A stretch of DNA of 64,000 bases. It comes from Methylotenera oryzisoli (GTDB lineage Bacteria; Pseudomonadota; Gammaproteobacteria; Burkholderiales; Methylophilaceae). The position numbers and the translations under genes were made by a program. Positions 26,875 through 36,026 of this stretch are shown here, piece by piece. Position 1 is the first letter of the stretch. Each line of letters begins with the position of its first letter. Location: assembly GCA_945878695.1 (NCBI GenBank), contig CAMDXI010000002.1:57462-121461 (forward strand), written 5' to 3'. Under the pieces are notes generated by a model, which saw nothing but the letters and a program-made list of their open reading frames with translations, was not told the DNA's origin and did not search any database.

Positions 26875-27975
26875 TTAGTGGGTCATGGCTTTGCCGAATT
26901 TAAGGCTGGGCAAAATGGCTAGTTGTTGGTTACGCCGGTACAGCATGTAGATCGCCAGGGATAGAAAGAGCCCGTGCACAGGCCATAAGCCCACGAGGGC
27001 ATCGATTTTACCTTGGCTGACCCAAGCTTGCTGGATGCTCAGCATATTGTTGTAGAGGATGTAAACGATTAAGGCCAGCGCGAAGTTGGCCGAGCGGCCG
27101 GCGCGTGGGTCAATAGCGCTTAAGGGGATGGCCAATAAAGCCAGTATCAACGCTGAAATAGGCATGGCCAAGCGCCATTGCAATTCAGCCGTATGCGCCG
27201 GCTTGTGGGTGTTGATTAGGGTTAAACTGGGCAGCGAAGGGACAGTGGGCTCGGCCACTTGCACCAGTTCGGCATCCACGCGTATGGCGTATTGCTCAAA
27301 CTCGGTGGTGGAAAATTCAGCGCTACCTGGTTTGCCGTAATAACGCCGGCCGTTTTGCATGATTAAATAATTGTCGCCATTTTTTTCGATGAAGCGATGG
27401 CCCTGTGTGGCAACGATGAGGCTGACCTTGTCGTCTTGCTTGGTTTGCACAAAAACATTTTTTACTACCTTACCCAGGTCATCAAAGCTTTCGGCAAAAA
27501 ATACCCGATCGGCGTGAGTGGATTCCTTAAACACACCCGGGCTGATGGTGCTCAATTCATCACGACTCTTTAATTGTGAACGGTACTGCTCGACTTTGTT
27601 AATGGCCCATGGGGTAACAAATAAGCTTAGCAAGGCAATGATGAAGACGAAGGGTAGGCTAAATGCCAGTATCGGCCGCACCCATTGTTTAATGCTTAAA
27701 CCCGAACTAAACCAAATGACCATTTCCGAGTCTCTGTACCAGCGCGTCAAGGTTAGCAAGACGGCTAAAAACAAACTTAAAGACAGCAGCATGGGTAGAA
27801 AGCGGATAAGGTTAAAGCCCAGCACGGTGCTGATGGCGTCGTTGGGCAGTATGCCTTTGGCGGCCAATTGGATAAGGTAACCGGCGCGTTGCGCTACCAC
27901 CACGCCGACCAAAACCAGCAAAGCGCTGCTGGCGGTGGCGATTAATTCTTTAATAAGTGAGCGCTTAAAGAGCAT
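26875..27975 (-). CDS. lptF: LPS export ABC transporter permease LptF
   Basis: Partner permease of LptG in lipopolysaccharide export. It has 366 residues with six predicted helices and a central periplasmic jellyroll (~125-260). The N-terminus MLFKRSLIKELIATASSALL, the segment DSEMVIWFSSGLSIKQWVRP (coupling helix) and the C-terminal PLSAIDPRAGRSANFALALI (family signature) identify it. The ATG at 27975 lies 105 bases from the pepA ATG on the other strand, the divergent lptFG/pepA order common in proteobacteria. The first three-residue overlap rule with lptG (stop, 3-base gap) supports an operon. Confidence 0.94.
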   Translation of the reverse strand: MLFKRSLIKELIATASSALLVLVGVVVAQRAGYLIQLAAKGILPNDAISTVLGFNLIRFLPMLLSLSLFLAVLLTLTRWYRDSEMVIWFSSGLSIKQWVRPILAFSLPFVFIIALLSLFVTPWAINKVEQYRSQLKSRDELSTISPGVFKESTHADRVFFAESFDDLGKVVKNVFVQTKQDDKVSLIVATQGHRFIEKNGDNYLIMQNGRRYYGKPGSAEFSTTEFEQYAIRVDAELVQVAEPTVPSLPSLTLINTHKPAHTAELQWRLAMPISALILALLAIPLSAIDPRAGRSANFALALIVYILYNNMLSIQQAWVSQGKIDALVGLWPVHGLFLSLAIYMLYRRNQQLAILPSLKFGKAMTH

Positions 27976-28080
27976 GAGTGAGTGGTCGTTATGATGAATT
28001 GCTTGGGCGGTCTATTTTCAACTAGGTATTGCGTCTAAAAACCGCGATAATTCACTAAACATTTTAATAAGGTTGGCAAC

Positions 28081-29577
28081 ATGGAATTTAGCATAAAAAA
28101 CGTTAATGCGGCAGCAACACAGAGTGATTGTCTGGTCGTGGGTGTCTACGAAGAAAATGTGCTGTCTGAGGCGGCACAAGAAATAGACCGTGCGAGTAAG
28201 GGCATGATTAGCAAGTTGCTTGCAGACGGTGACATGGATGGCAAATTGGAAGCGACCTTGATGTTGCACCACGTGCCTGGCTTGACTAGCAGTCGCTTGC
28301 TGTTAGTGGGCTTGGGTAAAGAGGCGGATTTTGCCGAAAAGCAATACGCCAAAGCGGTGAGGGCGTCGATCAAGGCCTTGGAAAAAAGTGGGGCCTTGGA
28401 TGCGACCACCTGCTTAGCACAATTGCCTGTTAAAGCCTTAAGTGCGCAACGTAAAGTGGCGTATTTAAGCGAAGCGGCCTTGGATGCCAGCTATAAATTT
28501 GCCGCCATCAAAAGAAAAGAAGAGAAAGCCAGCCCGAAAAAAGGCATCGCTAAGCTGACCATAAACGTGGCCGCGAGCGAGCTGTCTGCCGCTGAAGCCG
28601 GTTTGGCCGATGGCCAGGCCTTGGCTGCTGGGGTGAGTTTGGCCAAGGACCTAGGTAATTTGCCACCCAATGTCTGCACCCCAAGCTATTTGGCTGAGCA
28701 AGCTTTGGCCTTAGGCAAAACCCACCAATTCAACGTCGAGGTGCTGGAGCGCGATGCCTTAAAAAAACTGGGTATGGGCTCATTTTTGGGCGTGGCACAA
28801 GGCAGTGAAGAGCCTCCAAAATTCATTATCATGCAGCACCTAAAGGGCAAAAAAGAGCAAAAGCCGGTGGTGTTGGTGGGCAAGGGCATCACCTTTGATA
28901 CCGGCGGTATTTCATTAAAACCCGGTAGCGAAATGGATGAAATGAAATACGATATGTGCGGTGCGGCCAGCGTGTTGGGCACCTTTAAAGCTATCGCGGC
29001 GATGAATTTGCCCTTGAACGTCATAGGCGTGATTCCTACTTGCGAGAACATGCCGGATGGCCGTGCAACTAGACCGGGCGACGTATTAACCAGCATGTCA
29101 GGCTTGACCATAGAAGTGTTAAACACCGATGCAGAAGGGCGTTTAATTTTGTGCGACGCCCTGACCTACGTTGAGCGTTTTGAACCCAGTGCCGTAATCG
29201 ATGTGGCCACCTTAACCGGTGCTTGTGTCATCGCCTTAGGCCACCATGCCAGCGGTTTGTTTAGTAATAACGATGCCTTGGCGGCGGAGCTCTTGCAAGC
29301 GGGTGAAGTGTCGCTAGATAGGGCTTGGCATATGCCGATGTGGGAGGATTACCAGTCTTTATTGGACAGTAATTTTGCCGACATGGCCAATATAGGCGGT
29401 CGTGCGGCCGGCAGCATTACCGCTGCCTGCTTCTTGGCGCGTTTTGCAAAAAAATACGATTGGGCGCATCTGGATGTGGCCGGCACGGCATGGAAATCCG
29501 GCAAAGAAAAAGGCGGTACCGGTCGCCCTGTGCCTTTGCTGACTGAATTTTTAGTGCAAAGGGCAAATCAAGCTTAA
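28081..29577 (+). CDS. pepA: Leucyl aminopeptidase PepA (M17 family)
   Basis: Hexameric cytosolic dizinc/manganese aminopeptidase that trims N-terminal residues in peptide turnover; in E. coli it also acts as a DNA-binding accessory factor. It has 498 residues with a variable N-terminal macrodomain-like part (1-~165) and the catalytic C-terminal part. Visible catalytic segments: VLVGKGITFDTGGISLKPG with the metal- and substrate-binding Lys and Asp, DMCGAA, and the M17 signature NTDAEGRL at 348-355. ATG 28081 follows AAGG weakly. Divergent from lptFG; holC follows 10 bases downstream, a widely kept order. Confidence 0.96.
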   Translation: MEFSIKNVNAAATQSDCLVVGVYEENVLSEAAQEIDRASKGMISKLLADGDMDGKLEATLMLHHVPGLTSSRLLLVGLGKEADFAEKQYAKAVRASIKALEKSGALDATTCLAQLPVKALSAQRKVAYLSEAALDASYKFAAIKRKEEKASPKKGIAKLTINVAASELSAAEAGLADGQALAAGVSLAKDLGNLPPNVCTPSYLAEQALALGKTHQFNVEVLERDALKKLGMGSFLGVAQGSEEPPKFIIMQHLKGKKEQKPVVLVGKGITFDTGGISLKPGSEMDEMKYDMCGAASVLGTFKAIAAMNLPLNVIGVIPTCENMPDGRATRPGDVLTSMSGLTIEVLNTDAEGRLILCDALTYVERFEPSAVIDVATLTGACVIALGHHASGLFSNNDALAAELLQAGEVSLDRAWHMPMWEDYQSLLDSNFADMANIGGRAAGSITAACFLARFAKKYDWAHLDVAGTAWKSGKEKGGTGRPVPLLTEFLVQRANQA

Positions 29578-29587
29578 GCTTTAAACC

Positions 29588-30004
29588 ATGACCCGGGTGG
29601 AATTCTTTTTTAACGTGGACGATAAGCTGGCTAAAACCAGCGAGCTGTGTGAAAAAGCACTGGCAAAAGGCCGCGAACTGATGGTGTTTACCCCGGGGGT
29701 GGCGATGAACGAGGCCGTGCAAGCGGCGCTTTGGCAGCACTCGGCCACTAGCTTTTTAGCCAGCAGCGATCACGCCGCGCTTATGCCGCAGTCGCCCATC
29801 ACGGTTAGCCACGAGCATGAAAGCCTAAGCAAAGACGACGTGCTGATTAATTTGCATGACCAGCATCCGCCCTTTTTCAGTCGATTTCGTTATTTGGTGG
29901 AGTTGGTTGGCTCGGGTGATGACGATAAAGCCACCGCGCGCTTAAAGTTTCGTTTTTACCGCGACCGTGGCTACGACATCAAATCCACCGATGTGCGCGC
30001 CTAG
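29588..30004 (+). CDS. holC: DNA polymerase III chi subunit HolC
   Basis: Clamp-loader accessory subunit that links the replisome to single-stranded DNA-binding protein. 138 residues. The N-terminus TRVEFFFNVDDKLAKTSELC and the region MNEAVQAALWQHSATSFLAS correspond to the family, and NLHDQHPPFFSRFRYLVELVG is the conserved C-terminal part. It directly follows pepA, the usual gene order in beta- and gammaproteobacteria. It has no good ribosome site and may be translated by coupling. It converges on gcvH with 10 bases between stops. Confidence 0.9.
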   Translation: MTRVEFFFNVDDKLAKTSELCEKALAKGRELMVFTPGVAMNEAVQAALWQHSATSFLASSDHAALMPQSPITVSHEHESLSKDDVLINLHDQHPPFFSRFRYLVELVGSGDDDKATARLKFRFYRDRGYDIKSTDVRA

Positions 30005-30014
30005 GGCGCGTTCC

Positions 30015-30398
30015 TTATAGGCTGGCTATTAGCGCTTGGTAAGCCGCTGCATTCATTAAACTGCTTGTGTCCTGACCCTCAGCCAATTGGTATTTAAATA
30101 TCCAGGCTTGGTAAGGTTTGTCGTTAATTAATTCCGGGCTATTGATCAAGGCCTGGTTGATCTCCGTCACCGTGCCGTCCAGCAAAGCATGCAAATCCGA
30201 GCCGGTCTTGACCGATTCCACTAGGCCGCAAGCCTCATGGGCGATCAGTTTACTGCCCACTGCTGGGGCTTGGGTAAAGACAATGTCACCTAGCAAATCC
30301 TGCGCGTAATCGGTGATGCCGGCTTCCCAAAATCCGTCTGCTGTGGCTTTGGTCCATAAATGTTCGGCGCTGTAAAATAAAGAATCAGGGGTTTGCAT
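30015..30398 (-). CDS. gcvH: Glycine cleavage system H protein (orphan copy)
   Basis: Lipoyl-carrying protein of the glycine cleavage system that shuttles the aminomethyl group between P and T proteins; free-standing homologues may serve lipoate relay. It has 127 residues and the complete lipoyl domain: EHLWTKA, GITDYAQDLLGDIVF and the lipoylated Lys64 in GLVESVKTGSDL. The C-terminus ends MNAAAYQALI, aligning with the usual AYEKLL end. No gcvT or gcvP is in the window. It converges on holC and is divergent from the endopeptidase gene. Confidence 0.88.
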   Translation of the reverse strand: MQTPDSLFYSAEHLWTKATADGFWEAGITDYAQDLLGDIVFTQAPAVGSKLIAHEACGLVESVKTGSDLHALLDGTVTEINQALINSPELINDKPYQAWIFKYQLAEGQDTSSLMNAAAYQALIASL

Positions 30399-30502
30399 GG
30401 GCGTTAATGTGACTGTGTTTAAAGTGAAGGATTATTTTAGCCTTAATCCAATTATTCGCATTTAAATTTTTAGAATTTAAATGGATAAAAAAGTAAAATA
30501 TA

Positions 30503-30532
30503 TTGATGACAAAGCTAAAGTTTTTATATAGT
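30503..30532 (+). promoter_or_regulatory. Candidate sigma-70 promoter for the PBP7-type endopeptidase gene
   Basis: TTGATG at 30503-30508 and TATAGT at 30527-30532 with an 18-base spacer in an A/T-rich stretch, about 35 bases upstream of the likely start codon. Matches are 4/6 and 5/6 to consensus. Confidence 0.45.
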
Positions 30533-30566
30533 ATTCGTCTGTAACTGCATGAAGGACAACAAACAA

Positions 30567-31544
30567 ATGGGCTTTTATATGCGTAAATTTATACTTTTCT
30601 ACATAGCGATCATGCTTAGTTTTGCACCTATGTCAGTGTACGCGGAAGGTAAAAAGTCGCACAAACACAAAGCCCATATCAGTAAAAAACATAAAGTTTC
30701 ATCTAAAAGCCGTCATCACAGGCTGGCCAGCCGTAAACATAAAAACGTCTACGCTAAAGCCTACGATGGCAGCGGCCCACTGCAATTGGCGTCATCCAAA
30801 GTGCTGGTGATTAACCAGTTAACCGGCGAAAAGCTGTTTGAAAAAAACACCAATCAACCCACCCCTATTGCTTCTGTCACGAAATTAATGACCGCCATGG
30901 TCATGTTGGACGCGCACTTGCCTATGGACGAAGTGTTGGCCATCAGTAATCAAGATGTGGATTACCTAAAGGGCACGCACTCTAGGTTGTCGGTGGGCAC
31001 GGAACTCACGCGCGCAGAATTATTACAACTGGCCTTGATGTCGTCTGAAAACCGTGCGGCATCTGCATTGGGTAGGAATTACCCAGGCGGCATGTATGCT
31101 TTTTTAAGCGCGATGAATCGCAAAGCGGCTTTATTGGGCATGAACGCCACGCATTTTTATGATGCCACCGGTTTGGACAGCGCCAATGTCTCGACTGCTG
31201 AGGATTTGGCTAAAATGGTCAACGCGGCATACCGCTACCCTGAGATACGCCAAGTGAGCACAGCCGCTTCGCAAGAGATCACTTTGCACGGCGGTGCCAA
31301 TAACTTTGTTAATACCAATGCCTTGGTTAGGCGTGGCGATTGGGTGATAGGCTTATCCAAGACCGGTTTTATCAATGAGGCAGGCCGTTGCTTGGTGATG
31401 CAAGCGGAGATTTCTGGCCAGCCGATGATTATCGTATTGTTAAATTCGGTGGGGAAAATGTCCCGCATAGGCGATGCCAATCGCATTCGTAAATGGATAG
31501 AGCACAATGAAATGGCCTCATTAGGTCATCGCGTCAACGGCTAA
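30567..31544 (+). CDS. pbpG: D-alanyl-D-alanine endopeptidase, PBP7/PbpG type
   Basis: Periplasmic low-molecular-mass penicillin-binding protein that cleaves D-Ala-meso-DAP cross-links in peptidoglycan (peptidase S11). Order: signal peptide (RKFILFYIAIMLSFAPMSVY), a strongly basic His/Lys/Arg linker (~residues 27-60), then the S11 domain with S-x-x-K in ASVTKLM (Ser ~103), S-x-N in SSENR, and K-T-G in SKTGF. Start is uncertain among ATGs at 30549, 30567 and 30579; 30567 has GAAGGA upstream with a 10-base spacer. The basic linker is an uncommon feature and could bind wall polymers or membrane. It is followed by a strong bidirectional terminator. Confidence 0.88.
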   Translation: MGFYMRKFILFYIAIMLSFAPMSVYAEGKKSHKHKAHISKKHKVSSKSRHHRLASRKHKNVYAKAYDGSGPLQLASSKVLVINQLTGEKLFEKNTNQPTPIASVTKLMTAMVMLDAHLPMDEVLAISNQDVDYLKGTHSRLSVGTELTRAELLQLALMSSENRAASALGRNYPGGMYAFLSAMNRKAALLGMNATHFYDATGLDSANVSTAEDLAKMVNAAYRYPEIRQVSTAASQEITLHGGANNFVNTNALVRRGDWVIGLSKTGFINEAGRCLVMQAEISGQPMIIVLLNSVGKMSRIGDANRIRKWIEHNEMASLGHRVNG

Positions 31545-31557
31545 CTAAACCGGATGC

Positions 31558-31587
31558 AAAAAAAGCGGCTAATAAGCCGCTTTTTTT
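31558..31587. terminator. Bidirectional terminator between pbpG and topA
   Basis: A7-GCGGC (31558-31569), 6-base loop TAATAA, GCCGC-T7 (31576-31587). A-run and T-run on either side make it a rho-independent terminator for both converging genes. Confidence 0.9.
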
Positions 31588-31598
31588 ATGCCTGGCAA

Positions 31599-34205
31599 TT
31601 ACTTGCTAGCGGGTTTTTTTACGCTGGTTTTCTTGCTAGTGGCTGTTTTGGCTGGGGTTTTTTTAGCCGCAGGCTTAGCGCCACTGGCTTTTTTTACCGC
31701 CGCTTTTTTGGCAACGGCTTTCTTGGCGGGCGCTTTCCTGGTGGCTGGTTTTTTTGCTGATTCACCTTTCGCGGCCTTGGCTACGAGTAACTCCATGGCT
31801 TCTTCCAGGGTCAGCGATTCCGGCTCTATGCTTTTTGGTAAGGTAGCGCGTAGCTTGCCGTGTTGCACATACGGACCGTAACGACCAGCAAAGATCTCAA
31901 TTTGACCGTCTTCGCTGGGGTGATTGCCCAGCGAGCATAGTGGTGCTGGGCCAGTGTGAGCAGCCGCTAATAAAGCCACGGCCGCGTCTAAATCAATGGT
32001 AAACACGCTGTCGGTTTTTGGGATGGATTTAAATTTAGCATCGTGATTGATGTAAGGGCCAAAGCGACCGATATTGGCCACGATTTTTTTATGGGTGTCG
32101 GGATGCAGACCTAAATCCCTGGGTAAGGACAGCACCATGCTGGCAGTTTCTGCCGTCATGTCGGCCAAAGAAATTTCCTTGGGCACGCTGACGCGTTTGG
32201 GTTTTTTCTTGTCCCCTTCTACCGCCAAACCCAGTTGCAAATAAGGACCATACGGGCCATTCATGAGCAACATTTCTTTACCGGTGGCTTGATCTAAGCC
32301 TATTAACACAGGCTCGCTGGCACCTTGGGCGGCACCGTTTAAACTGCGTTTGTAGTCGCATTTCGGCTCGTCGTTGTAACCGGTGCAGCCAATAAACGTA
32401 CCGTAGCGACTCAGTTGTTTTTGCAAAGGCTTGCCGCATTTGGGGCAGGCTTCGTCTATGAGTTCGTTACCTGGCCTGTCGACATCGGCCTTGCTAAGCA
32501 ATTGTTGGTTAAAGCCTTGCCAAAATTCATCCATCAATGGAATCCACTCACGCTGACCTTCGGCTACGCTGTCCAAGGCGTTTTCCAGGTTGGCGGTGAA
32601 GTCGTAATCAACGTATTTGGTGAAGTGCTCGGTTAAAAACTTGTTCACTACCCGGCCGACGTCGGTAGGCGTGAAGCGTTTTTTGTCCAGCAATACGTAT
32701 TCGCGGTCTTGCAAGGTGCTGATGATACTGGCGTAAGTAGACGGACGGCCTATGCCGTATTCTTCTAGTATTTTAACTAAGCTGGCCTCGCCGTAGCGCG
32801 GCGGCGGTTCGGTAAAATGCTGATCACCGTAAATTTTTTCTACCGTCAACACTTCGCCGGTTTCTAGGTGCGGTAATTTGCTTTCGCCTTCTTCTTCCTC
32901 GTCGTCCGTGCCTTCCATGTAAACGGCAATGAAGCCTGGGAATACCAAGGTTTGTCCGGATGCCCTAAACAGATTGGCGTCGCTGCCTACGCTTAAGTCC
33001 ACGCTCACGGCATCAAATTTCGCTGCCGCCATTTGGCAAGCGACGGCGCGTTTCCATATCATTTCGTAGAGTTTAAATTGCTCGTCGTTTAGGTATTGCC
33101 TAAGCTTAGCCGGCGTGCGATTGATGTCGGTAGGCCGTATGGCTTCGTGGGCTTCTTGTGCGCTTTTGGATTTTGTTTTGTAGGCGACGGCGGTCTTTGG
33201 TAGGTAGTCAGGCTCAAAATGCTTTTTTACGTAATCGCGAATTTGCATGATGGCTTCAGCCGCCATGTTGAAAGAGTCGGTACGCATGTAGGTAATCAAA
33301 CCAACGGTACCGCTGCCCACGTCTACGCCTTCATACAGTTGCTGCGCGATACGCATGGCGCGCGAGGTGGTAAAGCTTAATTTACGCACCGCTTCTTGTT
33401 GCAAGGTCGAGGTGGTAAATGGGGCGGCCGGGCTGCGACTGCGTTGTTTCTTTTCCACGCGTGAAACGGTGGTTTTGCCTGCGCTGGCTAGCAACAGCTT
33501 GCCCACCACGTCGGCTTGTTGATCGTGATTAATCAGCGAAAATTGCTCTATTTTTTGATTGTTTAATTGGATTAATTTAGCGCTGAAGCCGTGGCTGTGT
33601 TTTAGTGCGTCCAAATGAACAGACCAATACTCTTGGGATTTAAAGGCCTCAATCTCCAATTCGCGCTCGACAATTAAGCGTAAAGCCGGGCTTTGCACGC
33701 GGCCAGCAGAAAGGCCGCGGCGGATTTTCTTCCAAAGTAAGGGTGATAAATTAAAGCCCACCAAGTAGTCCAATGCACGACGCGCTTGCTGAGCATTGAC
33801 CATGTCCATGGAGATGTCGCGTGGTTGGGCGATGGCATGCTCCACGGCATTTTTGGTAATTTCATGAAACACCACGCGTTTCATGGTTTTATTTTTCAGT
33901 AAATTTTTGCCTTTTAAAATTTCCGCAATATGCCATGAAATGGCTTCGCCTTCACGATCCGGATCGGTTGCGAGGTAGATGCTGTCGGCATTTTTCACCG
34001 CTTTGGCAATGGCGTCTACGTGCTTGCTATTGCGCTCTATGATGTCGTATTTCATGGCGAAATCGTTGTTGGTATCGACCGCGCCATTTTTTGGAATGAG
34101 ATCACGGACGTGCCCATACGAGGCCAATACCTCAAAGTCGCCACCTAGGTATTTTTTCAGGGTTTTGGCTTTAGAGGGAGATTCAACAATTAACAGTTTG
34201 GACAT
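31599..34205 (-). CDS. topA: DNA topoisomerase I (type IA) with Lys/Ala-rich tail
   Basis: Relaxes negative supercoils by single-strand passage. It has 868 residues: Toprim domain at the N-terminus (LLIVESPSKAKTLKKYLG, then ATDPDREGEAISWH), the cleavage domain with the active-site Tyr in GLITYMRTDSFN, and one zinc finger with four Cys (CPKCGKPL...FIGCTGY...KCDY). This is followed by three GPY-type C-terminal repeats (MNGPYGPYLQLG, IGRFGPYINHD, AGRYGPYVQHG). The last ~55 residues are Lys/Ala/Pro/Thr-rich and histone H1-like, as in a number of bacterial TopA proteins where the basic tail aids DNA binding and processivity. The gene is monocistronic, convergent with pbpG. Confidence 0.97.
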   Translation of the reverse strand: MSKLLIVESPSKAKTLKKYLGGDFEVLASYGHVRDLIPKNGAVDTNNDFAMKYDIIERNSKHVDAIAKAVKNADSIYLATDPDREGEAISWHIAEILKGKNLLKNKTMKRVVFHEITKNAVEHAIAQPRDISMDMVNAQQARRALDYLVGFNLSPLLWKKIRRGLSAGRVQSPALRLIVERELEIEAFKSQEYWSVHLDALKHSHGFSAKLIQLNNQKIEQFSLINHDQQADVVGKLLLASAGKTTVSRVEKKQRSRSPAAPFTTSTLQQEAVRKLSFTTSRAMRIAQQLYEGVDVGSGTVGLITYMRTDSFNMAAEAIMQIRDYVKKHFEPDYLPKTAVAYKTKSKSAQEAHEAIRPTDINRTPAKLRQYLNDEQFKLYEMIWKRAVACQMAAAKFDAVSVDLSVGSDANLFRASGQTLVFPGFIAVYMEGTDDEEEEGESKLPHLETGEVLTVEKIYGDQHFTEPPPRYGEASLVKILEEYGIGRPSTYASIISTLQDREYVLLDKKRFTPTDVGRVVNKFLTEHFTKYVDYDFTANLENALDSVAEGQREWIPLMDEFWQGFNQQLLSKADVDRPGNELIDEACPKCGKPLQKQLSRYGTFIGCTGYNDEPKCDYKRSLNGAAQGASEPVLIGLDQATGKEMLLMNGPYGPYLQLGLAVEGDKKKPKRVSVPKEISLADMTAETASMVLSLPRDLGLHPDTHKKIVANIGRFGPYINHDAKFKSIPKTDSVFTIDLDAAVALLAAAHTGPAPLCSLGNHPSEDGQIEIFAGRYGPYVQHGKLRATLPKSIEPESLTLEEAMELLVAKAAKGESAKKPATRKAPAKKAVAKKAAVKKASGAKPAAKKTPAKTATSKKTSVKKPASK

Positions 34206-34280
34206 GAATGCCTAGGGAAAGGGCTGCGTTTAAGGGAATTAGCTAGATGATAACAAGGTAAATGGGGATAAGCCAATAAT

Positions 34281-35183
34281 TTATTTACGCACAAACTCGA
34301 TGCGTGTGTCACTGCTGTTGGCTATATTTAGGGCATTGTCGGTTTGCGCGATGTCACCAAACAATGGATCGTCGTCGTCCACTTTTGCTTGGCTTAAGGT
34401 TTTAAAGTCGTATAAATTGAAGTCGGCCAAATGCGAGGGCTCGACATTGCCTATGGCGCGGAAGATATTATTGATGCGTCCTGGCTGCTCGCGCTCCCAG
34501 TCCTGCAGCATGTCTTTGATTTTTTGCCTTTGTAAATTTTCCTGGCTGCCGCATAAATCGCAAGGGATGATGGGGAAAGCCATTTGCCTAGCATAGCTGG
34601 CAATGTCTTTTTCACTGCAATAAGCCAAGGGGCGTATCACGACATTTTGTTTGTCGTTGGTGGCGAGTTTGGGTGGCATGGCTTTCATTTTCGCGCCAAA
34701 AAATAGGTTAAGAAATAAGGTTTCCACGATGTCATCACGGTGGTGACCCAGGGCAATTTTATTGGCGCCCAATTCTTTTGCGGTGGTGTAAATGACGCCT
34801 CGACGTAGCCGTGAACACAAAGAGCAGGTGGTTTTGCCCTCGGGTATTTTCTCTTTAACGATGGAGTAGGTGTCGGCATTTACAATGCGGTAATCCACGC
34901 CCAATTTTTCAAAATAGGCAGGCAACACATCGGCCGGAAAGCCTGGTTGCTTTTGATCCAAGTTCATGGCGATGAGTTTGAAATCTATGGGCGCGCGCTC
35001 TTGCAATGCCAGCAATATCATTAACATGGCATGCGAGTCCTTGCCGCCACTCATGCACACCAGCACCGTGTCGCCGTCTTCTATCATGTTGTAATCGCCT
35101 ATGGCTTTGCCGGTAGCGCTGATTAAGCTATTGCGTAGCTTAATAAAATTGTTCGAGTACTCGGCAGGCAGGTGTTTAATCAT
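34281..35183 (-). CDS. ttcA: tRNA 2-thiocytidine(32) synthetase TtcA
   Basis: ATP- and Fe-S-dependent enzyme that thiolates cytidine 32 in certain tRNAs. PP-loop signature SGGKDS at 45-50; Cys120 and Cys123 (CSLC) and Cys211 (CDLCGSQ) match the three cluster cysteines. [17 protein letters not shown] is the conserved ATP/tRNA-binding region. It has 300 residues, usual length. Same strand as topA and the SDR, but with ~47 to 75 base gaps. Confidence 0.95.
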   Translation of the reverse strand: MIKHLPAEYSNNFIKLRNSLISATGKAIGDYNMIEDGDTVLVCMSGGKDSHAMLMILLALQERAPIDFKLIAMNLDQKQPGFPADVLPAYFEKLGVDYRIVNADTYSIVKEKIPEGKTTCSLCSRLRRGVIYTTAKELGANKIALGHHRDDIVETLFLNLFFGAKMKAMPPKLATNDKQNVVIRPLAYCSEKDIASYARQMAFPIIPCDLCGSQENLQRQKIKDMLQDWEREQPGRINNIFRAIGNVEPSHLADFNLYDFKTLSQAKVDDDDPLFGDIAQTDNALNIANSSDTRIEFVRK

Positions 35184-35230
35184 GGTTTTAGGCTAGGGGG
35201 TGGATGGAGAGGGCTTAAGAAAGAATAGGG

Positions 35231-35983
35231 CTATAGATTTAAAGAACGGCCACCGTCGACAGCCAGCACATGGCCGGTAATAAACGGCGCGTCGGCAATC
35301 AAAAATTTAACGGCTTTGGCGACGTCTTCCGCTTCGCCTACGCGTTTGAGTAAGGTTTGGTTAATCACGCGTTGGCGGTAAACTTCATCGAATTGCGGGT
35401 TGTTTTCCGGCCATTGCACCGGTCCAGGTGCGACCGCATTCACCCTTACTTCGGGGCTTAATTCATGCGCTAAGGATTTGGTTAAGGTGACCAAGCCGGC
35501 CTTGGCCACACTGTAAACGATGTAGCCTTTTTTGGGGCGTTCGACGTGCATATCGGTGATGTTGACGATGCAGCCATGGTTTTTGCGTAATTCCGCCGCG
35601 GCGGCTTGCGATAAGAACAAAGGCGCTTTCAAATTGCTGCCCATGAGGTCTAGCCATTTTGCTTCGTCTATGTCGCCTATTTCGCTGGCGTAATAGGTTG
35701 AGGCGTTATTGATCAGTGCGTCCAAGCGACCAAAATGATTAACTGTTTCGTGAACCAAACTGGGTAAGCTAGGGATATTTAACAAATCACCTTGCACTAT
35801 CGCCACCGAATTAGCGCGCTGCAGATTGAGCTCGGCCTGCAATGCCCGCGCTTCATTGAGGGAGCTCTTGTAATGGATCATCAAGTTGGCGCCTGACGCA
35901 TGCAACAGGCGTGAAATAGCGGCGCCTACCCGTTTGGCGCCGCCGGTAATCAGTACCACTTTATTTGTCAGGTCAGTTTCCAC
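35231..35983 (-). CDS. Short-chain dehydrogenase, pteridine-reductase-like (FolM/PTR1 type)
   Basis: NADPH-dependent SDR, probably reducing dihydrobiopterin, dihydromonapterin or dihydrofolate. TGGAKRVG at 13-20 is the nucleotide loop with an Arg typical of NADPH-using pteridine reductases. The catalytic Tyr157-x3-Lys161 is present (YSVAK), but the usual catalytic Ser is replaced by Asp144 in NITDMH. Asp-13-Tyr-4-Lys spacing equals that of Leishmania PTR1 (Asp181, Tyr194, Lys198). NNAS and the C-terminal ITGHVLAVDGGRSL are family features. GTG start at 35983. Divergent from the MidA-type methyltransferase across 43 bases. Substrate is inferred. Confidence 0.82.
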   Translation of the reverse strand: METDLTNKVVLITGGAKRVGAAISRLLHASGANLMIHYKSSLNEARALQAELNLQRANSVAIVQGDLLNIPSLPSLVHETVNHFGRLDALINNASTYYASEIGDIDEAKWLDLMGSNLKAPLFLSQAAAAELRKNHGCIVNITDMHVERPKKGYIVYSVAKAGLVTLTKSLAHELSPEVRVNAVAPGPVQWPENNPQFDEVYRQRVINQTLLKRVGEAEDVAKAVKFLIADAPFITGHVLAVDGGRSLNL

Positions 35984-36012
35984 GCTTTAATCCCATCTTG
36001 ATAGTTAGCTAT

Positions 36013-36018
36013 TATAAT
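36013..36018 (+). promoter_or_regulatory. -10 element giving a near-leaderless mRNA for the MidA-type gene
   Basis: A consensus TATAAT lies 8 bases upstream of the ATG at 36027. Initiation about 7 bases beyond would start transcription at or within two bases of the start codon. No ribosome site is present. The -35 region has no good match. Confidence 0.45.
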
Positions 36019-36026
36019 CCAAGTCT

